64,000 bases of DNA from CAIVVT01 sp963757265 (GTDB lineage: Bacteria > Acidobacteriota > Terriglobia > Bryobacterales > Bryobacteraceae): positions 620,001-684,000 of the forward strand of contig CAVWRA010000006.1 of NCBI GenBank assembly GCA_963757265.1, in the 5' to 3' direction. A program made the position numbers and the translations under genes. The notes under the pieces are model-generated. The model was not told where the DNA came from, searched no databases, and saw only the letters and a list, made by a program, of their open reading frames with translations. Of the stretch, positions 8,554-17,600 are shown in pieces (position 1 is the first letter of the stretch; each line of letters opens with the position of its first letter).

Positions 8554-9465
8554 ATGTCAAAGGGACTGCTTGGAATCGAAGAGCTGCCGCGCTCGGACAT
8601 CGAACAACTGCTGAGCCGGGCCAGGGATTTTCAGCCGCATGGGGAAGGTGGCTACCCGCGGCTGACGAGTTGCCGGGGCAAGATGGTGGTCAACCTGTTC
8701 TTCGAGGCCTCGACGCGGACGAAATCGAGCTTCGAGATCGCGGCGCGGCACCTGGGCGCGGAGACGCTGTCGATCATGGCCTCGGGCTCGAGCGTGTCGA
8801 AGGGCGAATCGCTGGTGGACACGCTGAACACGCTGGTGGCAATGCGGCCGCAGGCGATTGTGATGCGGCATGGGGCCTCGGGCGCGCCGCATTTTCTGGC
8901 GCGGCACCTGTTGACGCCGATCGTGAACGCCGGCGACGGGACGCACGAGCACCCGACGCAGGCGCTGCTGGACGCGCGCACGATATTGGACAACAAGTGG
9001 ACGCTGGAAGGGCTGCGGGTGGCGATCATCGGCGACATCGCGCACAGCCGGGTGGCGCGGTCGGACATTTTCCTGCTAGGGAAGTTCGGCGTGGACATCG
9101 TGCTGTGCGGACCGCCGTCTCTGGTGCCGCGGGAGCTCGAGCAGATTGCGCCGGGGGTGCGGTTGGAGTATGACATCCGCAAGGCGATCCGCGGCGCGGA
9201 CGTAATCATGATGCTGCGGGTGCAACTGGAGCGGATCCACGAGCCGACGATGCCGGCCAGCGAGTACTTCCAGTTCTATGGCCTGCGGCTGGAGCATCTC
9301 GAACTGGCCAAGCCGGACGCGATCGTGATGCATCCGGGGCCGATCAACCGGGGGCGCGAGATTTCGTCGGAGGTGGCGGATTCGCAGCGGTCGATGATCC
9401 TGAACCAGGTGGGCAACGGGATCGCGGTGCGGATGGCGGTTCTGGAAAGGGTGTTGCTGCCGTGA
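8554..9465 (+). CDS. pyrB: Aspartate carbamoyltransferase catalytic subunit
   Basis: The protein (303 residues) joins carbamoyl phosphate and aspartate, the committed step of pyrimidine synthesis. The carbamoyl-phosphate loop STRTKSSFE, the HPTQALLD motif and the late MHPGPINRG signature are all present. The length fits a class B/C type catalytic chain. No pyrI regulatory gene is adjacent, so it may form a complex with the dihydroorotase encoded next, or act as bare trimers. It starts with ATG 8554, seven bases after pyrR, and its stop overlaps pyrC (GTGA at 9462-9465). Confidence 0.97.
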   Translation: MSKGLLGIEELPRSDIEQLLSRARDFQPHGEGGYPRLTSCRGKMVVNLFFEASTRTKSSFEIAARHLGAETLSIMASGSSVSKGESLVDTLNTLVAMRPQAIVMRHGASGAPHFLARHLLTPIVNAGDGTHEHPTQALLDARTILDNKWTLEGLRVAIIGDIAHSRVARSDIFLLGKFGVDIVLCGPPSLVPRELEQIAPGVRLEYDIRKAIRGADVIMMLRVQLERIHEPTMPASEYFQFYGLRLEHLELAKPDAIVMHPGPINRGREISSEVADSQRSMILNQVGNGIAVRMAVLERVLLP

Positions 9466-10757
9466 AGCTGGTAATACGCAACGGCCGGGTGATCTGTCCG
9501 CTGACCGGCCAGGACCACGTCGCCGACGTGCTGATCGCGGACGGGCGCATCGCGGGGGTGGGCGAGCATCTCGAAGCGCCGGGCGCTGAGACGCTGGACG
9601 CGACGGGGCTGGTGGTGGCGCCGGGCTTCATCGACATGCACGTGCACCTGCGGGAGCCGGGCTTCGAGCACGCCGAGACGATCGAGAGCGGGGCGCGGGC
9701 GGCGGCGGCGGGCGGGTTCACGACGATCTGCTGCATGCCCAACACCCAGCCGGTGAACCACTCGGCAAACGTAACGAGCTACATCATCGAGCGGGCGCGG
9801 CGGCACGCGGTGGTGAACGTGTTCCCGATCGGGGCGATCACGCGCGACAGCAAGGGCGAGGATCTGGCGGCGATCAGCTCGATGGTGGCCGAGGGCGCGG
9901 TGGCGATCAGCGACGACGGCATGCCGGTGATGAACTCGCGCGTGATGCGGCGGGCGATGGAGACGGCGCGGGCGCTGGAGATCCCGATCATCGACCACTG
10001 CGAGGACCTGAACCTGAGCAACGACGGGGACATGCACGAGTGCCTGGACGCGGTGCGGCTGGGCGTGGCGGGGATTCCGAGCGCGGCCGAAGACGTGATG
10101 GTGGCGCGCGACATCCTACTGGCGGAGCTGACGGGGGCGCGGTACCACGTGGCGCACATCTCGACGCGGCACGCGGTGCAGATGGTGGCGTTCGCGAAGC
10201 GGAAGGGCCTGCCGGTGACGGCGGAAGCGACGCCGCACCACATGGCGCTGCACACGGGACTGATGGCGCCCTACGATTCGAATTACAAGATGAAGCCGCC
10301 GCTGAGGTCCGGCGGGGACGTGGAGGCGGTGATCCAAGGCATCCTCAACGGGGCGGTGGACGCGATCGCGTCGGACCATGCGCCGCACGCCGGCGACGAC
10401 AAGATGCAGGAGTTCGAAAAGTGCCCGTTCGGGATCATCGGGCTCGAAACGTCCGTGGGCACGGCGCTGGAGGTGCTGCTGCACCCGGGGCGGCTGGAGC
10501 TGAAGCGGCTGATCGCGCTGTTCACGTGCGCGCCGGCCCGCGTCATCGGCTGGAAAGGCGAGCAGGCGCGCGGGGCGTTGAAAGAGGGCTACGCGGGGGA
10601 TGTCACGGTGCTGGACCTGGAGCGCGAGTGGACCTATGACGTCAACCGCAGCTACTCGAAGAGCAAGAACTCGCCGTTCGACGGGCACACGTTCCGCGGC
10701 GGCGCGGTGGCGACAATCGTGGGCGGGGAGATCGTGTGGCGGCGCGGGGATTTCTGA
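9462..10757 (+). CDS. pyrC: Dihydroorotase
   Basis: This 431-residue amidohydrolase closes carbamoyl aspartate to dihydroorotate. The metal motif DMHVHLREPG, AGGFTTICCMPNT, and the late SDHAPH metal/substrate motif mark a class I (PyrC-type) dihydroorotase. DDGMPVMNS is also typical. It starts at GTG 9462, which overlaps the pyrB stop in GTGA, so translation is coupled and the enzyme pair is likely made in equal amounts. It is the last pyr gene of this cluster; carAB, pyrD, pyrE and pyrF are not in the window. Confidence 0.96.
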   Translation: MKLVIRNGRVICPLTGQDHVADVLIADGRIAGVGEHLEAPGAETLDATGLVVAPGFIDMHVHLREPGFEHAETIESGARAAAAGGFTTICCMPNTQPVNHSANVTSYIIERARRHAVVNVFPIGAITRDSKGEDLAAISSMVAEGAVAISDDGMPVMNSRVMRRAMETARALEIPIIDHCEDLNLSNDGDMHECLDAVRLGVAGIPSAAEDVMVARDILLAELTGARYHVAHISTRHAVQMVAFAKRKGLPVTAEATPHHMALHTGLMAPYDSNYKMKPPLRSGGDVEAVIQGILNGAVDAIASDHAPHAGDDKMQEFEKCPFGIIGLETSVGTALEVLLHPGRLELKRLIALFTCAPARVIGWKGEQARGALKEGYAGDVTVLDLEREWTYDVNRSYSKSKNSPFDGHTFRGGAVATIVGGEIVWRRGDF

Positions 10758-10824
10758 GGCCGCGCGACGCCCGGCGCGCGTGAATCCGCGCCGCGGACAT
10801 CGACTAGCTTAGAGCCGCCACCGA

Positions 10825-11439
10825 ATGCCCACCCATTTCGCGCAAGCGCTGCTGGACGTGCTCATCTTCTGGATGCTGACGACGCCGCACGAGTTCGCCC
10901 ACGCGTGGGTGGCGACGATGCTGGGCGACGATACGCCGCGGCGCGACGGGCGGGTGACGCTGAACCCGGCGGCGCATGTGGACTGGATGGGGACGGTGTT
11001 TGTGCCGCTGGCGACGTCGCTGATGGGGGCGGGGTTTCTGGGATGGGGGCGGCCGGTGAGCACGGATCCGCGCCAGCTGCGCGGGGGCCGCGTGGGGCTG
11101 GCAATCGTGGCCATGGCGGGTCCGGCGAGCAACGTGCTCTTCGCCGCGATCATCGCGCTGGCGGCGAATTTCGCGCCTACCCACCAGGAGCTGTTGTTCC
11201 GCGCGGCGTACATGAGCATCTACCTGGCGCTGTTTAACCTGATTCCGCTGCCGCCGCTGGACGGGTCGAAGGTGCTGCTGGCGGCAGGGTTTCCGGTGCG
11301 CTGGTACGTCGAGCTGGGGCGCTACGGATTCCTGCTGCTGCTGGTGCTGTTCTACTCAACGGGCGCGGGACGGCTGCTGCAGACCTCGACGCTGCAGACG
11401 GTTTACGCGCTGTTCCGCCTGCTGGTGTTGCGGACGTGA
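10825..11439 (+). CDS. Site-2 protease family (M50) intramembrane metalloprotease
   Basis: The 204-residue integral membrane protein has the zinc motif HEFAH at residues 22-26 inside the first membrane segment. The M50 signatures AGPASN and FNLIPLPPLDGSK are also present; the Asp of PLDG is the third zinc ligand. Four or more hydrophobic segments are visible. It is the short form without PDZ or CBS domains, like YwhC-type proteins. By family it would cut membrane-bound substrates within the bilayer, but no substrate is evident. It lies 67 bp after pyrC on the same strand. The start is ATG 10825. Confidence 0.9.
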   Translation: MPTHFAQALLDVLIFWMLTTPHEFAHAWVATMLGDDTPRRDGRVTLNPAAHVDWMGTVFVPLATSLMGAGFLGWGRPVSTDPRQLRGGRVGLAIVAMAGPASNVLFAAIIALAANFAPTHQELLFRAAYMSIYLALFNLIPLPPLDGSKVLLAAGFPVRWYVELGRYGFLLLLVLFYSTGAGRLLQTSTLQTVYALFRLLVLRT

Positions 11440-11461
11440 AGCGTGGTTATGATGGACAGAT

Positions 11462-13372
11462 ATGAAGACCGCCCTTCGGACCATCGTGGTGCTCGGCGCC
11501 GCTCTGTGGCTGGGCCCGAGCTGGATTCCAGCGCAGCAGCGCGGGCTGCAGACAGGCGAGATGAACGCCGGGGAGAAGTGGATCCGGGAACACTACACCA
11601 AGTACGAGTTCCTGGTTGCGATGCGCGACGGGGCGCGGCTGTTCACGCAGGTGTACGCGCCCAAGGACACGTCGCAAACGTATCCCTTTCTGATCAACCG
11701 CACGCCCTACACGGTGGCGCCGTACGGCGTTGACAACTACACTTCGCACCTGGGCCCCGGGCGGACGGAGCTGTTCAGCCGGGAGGGGTTCATTTTCGTG
11801 CACCAGGACGTGCGCGGCAAGGGCCGCAGCGAAGGCGTGTACGTGCACGTGCGGCCGGTGATCCCCAACAAAAAGCCGGGTGACGTGGACGAGACGACCG
11901 ACACGTACGACACGGTGGATTGGCTGCTCAAGAACATGCCCCACAACAACGGGCGGGCGGGGATGCAGGGGATCTCCTACCCGGGCTTCTACGCGACGAT
12001 GGGGGCCATCGACGCGCATCCGGCGATGAAGGCCGTCTCGCCGCAGGCGCCGGTGACGGACTGGTTCGTGGGCGACGATTTCCGGCACAACGGCGTGCTG
12101 TGGCTGCCGCATGCGTTCAACTTCCTGAGCAGCTTCGGGCAACCCCGGCCACCCGAGGGATGGGTTGGCGGCCTGAGCGTCGACATGGGCACGCCGGACG
12201 GCTACGATTTCTTCCGGCGGCTGGGGCCGATCGGGAATGCCGACGAGAAGTACTTCCACGGGACGGTGGAGTACTGGCGCGAACTGGCCCGGCACGACGT
12301 GTACGACGAGTACTGGCAGTCGCGCAATCCGCGGCCGCACCTGAGGAACGTCAAGCCGGCGGTGTTGACGGTGGGCGGATGGTTCGACGCCGAGGACGTG
12401 TTCGGACCGCCGGGCGTCTACGCCGCGATCGAGAAGCAGAGCCCGGAGACGACGAACCTGCTGGTGGAGGGGCCGTGGGTGCACGGCGGCTGGTCGCACA
12501 GTCTGGGGGACCGGCTGGGGCAGGTGCATTTCAACTCGCCCACGTCGGATTATTTTCAGCAGAACATCGAGTATCCGTTCTTCCTCTGGTACCTGAAAGG
12601 CAAGGGCGAGGGCGGCGCGCTGCCGAAGGCGTATGTGTTCGAGACCGGGCGCAACGAATGGCACAAGCTGACGGCCTGGCCGCCGAAGGAAGCCACGGCG
12701 AAGACGCTGTACTTCCACGCCAACGGCGGGCTGAGCTGGGCCAAGCCGCAGGAGCGGGGCGAAGCCTATGACGAGTACGTGAGCGACCCGGCCAAGCCGG
12801 TGCCGTTCACCAGCGAGATCACGCGCGGCATGACCTACGACTACATGGTGGAGGACCAGCGCTGGGCGTCCACGCGGCCGGATGTCCTTACCTACGAAAC
12901 CGAGCCGCTGGAAGGCGACGTGCGGGTGGCGGGGCCGTTGAAGGCGTCGCTACACGTGTCGACGACGGGCACGGATTCCGATTTCATCGTCAAGCTGATC
13001 GACGTTTACCCGGGCGATTACCCGGACGGCGAGGGGCAGCGGCCGGGGACGCACATGGGCGGATACCAGCAACTGCTGCGCGGTGAGCCGTTCCGCGGGA
13101 AGTTCCGCCACGGCTTCGACAAGCCGGAGCCGTTCACGCCGGGCAAGCTGGACGAGGTGGAATTCGCGCTGCCGGGCATCTTCCACACGTTCCGCCGAGG
13201 GCACCGCATCATGGTGCAGGTACAAAGCACGTGGTTCCCGCTGTGCGACCTGAATCCGCAGAAGTTCATGCCCATCTACGACGCCCAGCGGAGCGATTTC
13301 CAGAAGGCGACCGAACGGGTGTACCGCTCGGCCGAAGCGCCGTCGTCACTGACGGTGTTGACGCTGGAATAG
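11462..13372 (+). CDS. Secreted CocE/NonD family hydrolase (X-Pro dipeptidyl-peptidase S15-like)
   Basis: The protein is 636 residues. After a signal peptide (VVLGAALWLGPSWIPAQQ) comes an alpha/beta-hydrolase domain with nucleophile motif GISYPG (Ser near 172) and the upstream DVRGKGRSEG that is typical of CocE/NonD enzymes. The C-terminal third (beginning near LTYETEPLEGDVRVAGPLKASLHV) is the jelly-roll C-terminal domain of the S15/CocE fold. Members are glutaryl-7-ACA acylases, cocaine esterases or peptidases, so the true substrate cannot be told. A TATGAT hexamer at 11448-11453 lies eight bases before ATG 11462, which could be a -10 element giving a nearly leaderless mRNA, though no good -35 accompanies it. 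Confidence 0.9.
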   Translation: MKTALRTIVVLGAALWLGPSWIPAQQRGLQTGEMNAGEKWIREHYTKYEFLVAMRDGARLFTQVYAPKDTSQTYPFLINRTPYTVAPYGVDNYTSHLGPGRTELFSREGFIFVHQDVRGKGRSEGVYVHVRPVIPNKKPGDVDETTDTYDTVDWLLKNMPHNNGRAGMQGISYPGFYATMGAIDAHPAMKAVSPQAPVTDWFVGDDFRHNGVLWLPHAFNFLSSFGQPRPPEGWVGGLSVDMGTPDGYDFFRRLGPIGNADEKYFHGTVEYWRELARHDVYDEYWQSRNPRPHLRNVKPAVLTVGGWFDAEDVFGPPGVYAAIEKQSPETTNLLVEGPWVHGGWSHSLGDRLGQVHFNSPTSDYFQQNIEYPFFLWYLKGKGEGGALPKAYVFETGRNEWHKLTAWPPKEATAKTLYFHANGGLSWAKPQERGEAYDEYVSDPAKPVPFTSEITRGMTYDYMVEDQRWASTRPDVLTYETEPLEGDVRVAGPLKASLHVSTTGTDSDFIVKLIDVYPGDYPDGEGQRPGTHMGGYQQLLRGEPFRGKFRHGFDKPEPFTPGKLDEVEFALPGIFHTFRRGHRIMVQVQSTWFPLCDLNPQKFMPIYDAQRSDFQKATERVYRSAEAPSSLTVLTLE

Positions 13373-13403
13373 GGCCCGGGAGCGGGTCGAGCAGGTGGCC
13401 GGG

Positions 13404-14933
13404 ATGCGGCTTCTCTTTCTGAGCGCGGCCCTGTTGGGGCTGGTTCTGCCGGCGCAGACCCAGGTTGCGCCGCGCGCGGCTCTGCGCCCCGACCTGGGGC
13501 GGCTGGACGCGTACATCGAAAGGGCGCGGGCGCAGTGGGACGTGCCGGGGCTGGCCGTGGCGATCGTCAAAGACGGCCGCGTGGTGCTGGCCAAGGGCTA
13601 TGGCGCGAAGCAGAAGGGCGGGCGCGAACGGGTGGACGGGGAGACGCTGTTCGCGATCGCCTCGAGCACCAAGGCGTTCACCGTGGCGGCGCTGGCGATC
13701 CTGGTGGACGAGCACAAAGTGGAGTGGCAGGAGCACGTCCAGGAGATCCTGCCGTACTTCCAGTTGTACGACCCGTGGGTGTCCAAGGAGATGAGAGTGG
13801 AGGACCTGCTGTGCCATCGCAGCGGGCTAAAGACGTTTTCGGGCGACCTGCTGTGGTACGGCACATCCTACAGCCGTGAGGAAATTCTCAGGCGGGCGCG
13901 CTACCTGAAGCAGGCCTATCCGTTCCGCGACGGCTACGGGTACTCGAACCTGATGTTCCTGGCGGCGGGCGAGGTGGTGGCGCGGAAGGCGGGCATGAGC
14001 TGGGACGAATTCGTGCGGCAGCGGCTGTTCGGTCCACTGGGGATGCGGCGCACGACGACCTCGGTGCGCGCCCTGGCGGGGCTGGGAAATATCGCGCTGC
14101 CGCACGCCTCGTTCGAGGGCCCGGTGGCGCAGATTCAATGGGTCAACTGGGACGCGGTGGCGCCGGCGGGCGGCATTATCTCTTGCGCCAATGACATGGC
14201 GCGCTGGCTCCAGTTGCAACTGGGCGGCGGGGTGATTGACGGACGGCGCATCTTCAGCGAGGCGGCGCAACGGGCGATGTGGACGCCGCACAACGTGATG
14301 AGCGGGCCGGCGCCGATGCAGATCGGCGCGGAGAGCCACTTTTCGATGTACGGGCTGGGGTGGGTGATCAGCGATTTCCGGGGACGATTCACGGTGAGCC
14401 ACGGCGGATCCTACGACGGGATGAGCTCGCAGGTATGGATGATGCCGGAGGAGCGGCTGGGTGTGGTAGTGCTGACGAATTGTGACCGCGGCGTGGCCGG
14501 GCCGATCGTGAACCGCATCCGCGACGTCTATTTGGGACTGGGAGAGCGCGATTACAGCGCCGAGGCGCTGGCCGGGCGGAAAAATGCGAAGGTCGAGAGG
14601 ATGATGGATTTGCTGCCTGAAGCGAGCCATCCGCCGATCACGCTGGATCAATACGCCGGCACCTACGGCGGGCCGATGTATGGCGACGCGACGGTGGCGC
14701 GGGACGGCCGGCGGCTGGTGCTGAAGCTGCTGCCGAATCCGGATTTCGTGGCCGACCTGACGCCGGTGGGCGGTGACGTCTTCACGCTGAAGTGGCGCCG
14801 GCGGTTCGCCTTTTTCGCGGGCGGCCGGGCGCAGTTTCTGGTCGACCCACAGGGCCGGGTAACGGAGCTGAAGCTGGACATCCCGAACAACGATTTCTGG
14901 TTCGACGAGTTGGAATTCAAGAAGAGACCATAG
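13404..14933 (+). CDS. Secreted serine hydrolase of the beta-lactamase class C / PBP4* family
   Basis: From ATG 13404 (a GTG at 13395 in frame is an alternative) the protein opens with a signal peptide (LLFLSAALLGLVLPAQTQ). The SxxK motif is SSTK (Ser near residue 87, Lys 90), followed by the YSN motif in YGYSNLMFLAAGEVV. The late HGGSYDG region stands in for the KTG box. The last 100 residues (from YAGTYGGPMYGDATV) resemble the DUF3471-type C-terminal beta domain of many class C-like hydrolases. This family includes esterases and D-amino-acid peptidases, so antibiotic resistance should not be assumed. The gene follows the CocE hydrolase by about 30 bp, probably in one transcript. Confidence 0.9.
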   Translation: MRLLFLSAALLGLVLPAQTQVAPRAALRPDLGRLDAYIERARAQWDVPGLAVAIVKDGRVVLAKGYGAKQKGGRERVDGETLFAIASSTKAFTVAALAILVDEHKVEWQEHVQEILPYFQLYDPWVSKEMRVEDLLCHRSGLKTFSGDLLWYGTSYSREEILRRARYLKQAYPFRDGYGYSNLMFLAAGEVVARKAGMSWDEFVRQRLFGPLGMRRTTTSVRALAGLGNIALPHASFEGPVAQIQWVNWDAVAPAGGIISCANDMARWLQLQLGGGVIDGRRIFSEAAQRAMWTPHNVMSGPAPMQIGAESHFSMYGLGWVISDFRGRFTVSHGGSYDGMSSQVWMMPEERLGVVVLTNCDRGVAGPIVNRIRDVYLGLGERDYSAEALAGRKNAKVERMMDLLPEASHPPITLDQYAGTYGGPMYGDATVARDGRRLVLKLLPNPDFVADLTPVGGDVFTLKWRRRFAFFAGGRAQFLVDPQGRVTELKLDIPNNDFWFDELEFKKRP

Positions 14934-14956
14934 CGTCGCGGGAGCGGGACAGTGGT

Positions 14957-15313
14957 TCAGTTTGAGGCACGGGCCACTGCCGATGGATGCCGGGGCTGGT
15001 AAAGACCGACTTCGCCTCCGCCGGGAAGCCGGATCCTGGTGAGGGAACCCCAGCGTTCTTCCTGGACTTCCGAACAGTGGACGCCCTTCTCCGCGAGGGC
15101 CGACATCTCGGATTGCAGATCGTCACACATGAAATAGAGCTCGTGCCGCCCATTCTCTTCGGCGGGATGAGCGGCGAGTTCTGCCGGAGGCAGAGCGAAA
15201 ATCAGCCATCCATGGCCGGCGTCCACGGATAAGAACCCGAGGACGTCCTGGAAGAAGGCGCGATCAGCCGCCGCATCCTGGCTGTACAGGATTACATGCG
15301 CACCAAAGATCAT
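14957..15313 (-). CDS. VOC/glyoxalase superfamily protein
   Basis: This small 118-residue protein has the betaalphabetabetabeta layout of the vicinal oxygen chelate fold: GAHVILYSQDAAADRAFFQDVLGF at the start and RLPGGGEVGLYQPRHP at the end. The N-terminal H and C-terminal E-type ligands are plausible but I cannot assign a reaction. The frame is open to 15349, but MIFGAHVILYS at 15313 is the natural start, with a purine-rich GGAAAGGGG about eight bases upstream. It is convergent with the serine hydrolase (23 bp) and divergent from the GH-A-like gene. Confidence 0.8.
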   Translation of the reverse strand: MIFGAHVILYSQDAAADRAFFQDVLGFLSVDAGHGWLIFALPPAELAAHPAEENGRHELYFMCDDLQSEMSALAEKGVHCSEVQEERWGSLTRIRLPGGGEVGLYQPRHPSAVARASN

Positions 15314-15404
15314 GAGATTTGCCCCTTTCCGCTTCAAAGATCTTCGCACAGACCGGCCGCGGTGACTGGACGCGCGCTCGCGAACGTGTTACCTCCAAAG
15401 CAGG

Positions 15405-17600
15405 ATGAAACCGCTTCAGTGGGCGCCGGCTGTAGTGCTGTGCGCCTGCTGTGCTCCGCTGCTGAGGGCCGGGGATTGCCGCATCCTGCTGGCCAGTCAG
15501 GACGACTGGAACAACGACCTCGGCTTCTACATCGACCTGGAGGCGACCACGGATGCGGACGGCCAGTGCCACTTCGACACGCTGACGCTGTACACCGGCG
15601 TGGCCAACGGCACGAGCTGGCGTTTCTTGCCCTTCCAGCCGAGCTGGCAGTACGGGCACCAGTATGAGGTTGTCGTCACGATCGCTCCGAGTTATACGGA
15701 CGTGCAGGTGGATGGGGCCCTGATCCAGCATTCGGCCGGCGGCTTCGCGCCGTTTCAGGGGACGATCACGACGAACCAGATCCCGAGTTGGGCCGCGTCG
15801 CCCGAGGTCTACGTTGTGCAACAAGGGTCGCTCAGCGCGTCGAATTCCTCGGGCACGACGAGCGTCTCCAATCGCGGATTCAGCCTGCCGCTGGATGTGC
15901 TGGCGTTGGCAGGCAGCCTGAGCGGGACCATGGAGTTCACCTCCAGCGCGACGGACACGCAGGTGTTCCAGACGTCGTTTGTCCTGCAGCCAGCGCCCAA
16001 CCTGCAGGCCGATGCTCCGCTGATCGACAAGTACGGGCAGAGTATCCAGTCGCCGTGGACGGGCAAGGTGCGGTCGGACAGCGATCTGCTGGCGGCGGAC
16101 GCGGCCGAGGTGCTGTGGCTGGAGAGGCACCCGCAACCGGCCGGCCTGGACGCCTGGGGCGGCATGAGCTGGGCGTCGTGGCACGAGGCCGCGACCGGCT
16201 ATTACACGGTGGCCAAACACAATGGGTATTGGTGGCTGATCTCGCCGGCGGGCAACCCAATTTTCTATACGGGGCTGAACGACGCGCCGGCGCTCGCCTG
16301 GGACATGACGCCGGTGACGGGGCGCGAATGGCTGTTCGCGGAGCTCGCTCCGAACAGCGGAGCGACCGCGGCGGCGTGGGGCAACGACGTGTGGGGCGAG
16401 AGCGGCAGCACGGACTACTACGCGTTCATCGCGGCGAACCTGATCATCAAGTACGGCGGCGCGTGGCAGCAGCAGGCCCTGGCGCGCACGGTGCAACGCA
16501 TCGCCAGCTGGGGCTTCAGCGGGCTGGGCAAATGGTGCTCGACGGTGGGAAACCTGCCGCTGCTGCCGGTGATTTACGTGTACAGCGTGCCCAACCTGGT
16601 GAATCACATCGACCCGTTCGATACGAACATCCAGAGTCAATTCCTGAGCGCGCTGCAAACGCAACTGGCCGGCCAGATCACGGACAGCACGATTCTGGGC
16701 TGGTCGTACCAGAACGAATACGACGGGATTGTGACGGCGGACGAGATCCAGAGCATTCTCGATCTGGGCTCGAGCGTGCCGGCGAAGGTGGCGATGCTGA
16801 ATTACGCGGTTCAACAACTGTACGGCGGCAGCGTGGCATCGCTGGCGGCGGCATGGGGCATCAGCGTGTCGACGCTGGCCCAACTGTATGCCGCCACGCC
16901 AACGCCGCCGGCGAGCGACCTGGAGCGGATGCGGCTGTATTACGAGAACACACTGCACCATTTCATCTACCAGACGTTCAAGCGGGTGGACCCGAATCAT
17001 TTGTACTTCGGGTTCTGGATCGTGCCGGGGTGGTGGGTGGACGACTCCGACTGGAACGTGGAGGCGGCGAATTGCGACGTGATCGGCTACGACCGCTACG
17101 CCTTCGAGCTGCAGACGCCGGACCTGATGCCGCTGCTGGCGCGGCAGGACAAGCCGACGCTCATCGGGGAGTTTTCCTTCCCGCCTACCTATGGGCTGGA
17201 GAAGGGCTACGCGGTCTACCAGTCGGCCAGCGCGAATGATGACGGCGGGGCGGGCGACGCGTACACCCGCTGGCTGGAAGAGGCCTCGGCCGAGCCGACC
17301 ACGGTGGGCGTGATGTGGTTCCAATACCGGGATGAGCCGGTGACGGGGCGCGGACCCGGGCAAGGCGCGGCGCCGGTGTACGGAGAAGACTACGCGTTCG
17401 GAACGACCGACGTCATGGACCGCCCGAAGTACGACCTGGTGTCGCGGATGCGAACCGCCAATGCCGCGGCGGGGCGGAAGCGGCTGGCGCTGACGGATCC
17501 CGATGCGCCGGGCTCCGGCAGGAAGCGGACGCTACGCGTAGACACCGCTCCGGACGAACGCGGCCACGGGCCGGCCGCCAACCGGAATCATGGTGAATAG
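15405..17600 (+). CDS. Putative secreted glycoside hydrolase (GH-A clan-like TIM barrel)
   Basis: The 731-residue protein starts with a signal peptide (WAPAVVLCACCAPLLRAG). The first 230 residues look beta-rich and may be a carbohydrate-binding region. The remainder begins with YWWLISPAGNPIFYTGLN and reads like a TIM barrel. The candidate acid/base is E438 in WSYQNEYDG (the Asn-Glu pair of clan GH-A), and the candidate nucleophile is E589 in LIGEFSFP. I cannot place it in a numbered GH family; GH50-like agarases are one possibility. The last 69 bases overlap the convergent beta-propeller gene, and the basic C-terminal tail (residues after about 690) has no obvious fold, so the end may be an extension. 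Confidence 0.72.
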   Translation: MKPLQWAPAVVLCACCAPLLRAGDCRILLASQDDWNNDLGFYIDLEATTDADGQCHFDTLTLYTGVANGTSWRFLPFQPSWQYGHQYEVVVTIAPSYTDVQVDGALIQHSAGGFAPFQGTITTNQIPSWAASPEVYVVQQGSLSASNSSGTTSVSNRGFSLPLDVLALAGSLSGTMEFTSSATDTQVFQTSFVLQPAPNLQADAPLIDKYGQSIQSPWTGKVRSDSDLLAADAAEVLWLERHPQPAGLDAWGGMSWASWHEAATGYYTVAKHNGYWWLISPAGNPIFYTGLNDAPALAWDMTPVTGREWLFAELAPNSGATAAAWGNDVWGESGSTDYYAFIAANLIIKYGGAWQQQALARTVQRIASWGFSGLGKWCSTVGNLPLLPVIYVYSVPNLVNHIDPFDTNIQSQFLSALQTQLAGQITDSTILGWSYQNEYDGIVTADEIQSILDLGSSVPAKVAMLNYAVQQLYGGSVASLAAAWGISVSTLAQLYAATPTPPASDLERMRLYYENTLHHFIYQTFKRVDPNHLYFGFWIVPGWWVDDSDWNVEAANCDVIGYDRYAFELQTPDLMPLLARQDKPTLIGEFSFPPTYGLEKGYAVYQSASANDDGGAGDAYTRWLEEASAEPTTVGVMWFQYRDEPVTGRGPGQGAAPVYGEDYAFGTTDVMDRPKYDLVSRMRTANAAAGRKRLALTDPDAPGSGRKRTLRVDTAPDERGHGPAANRNHGE

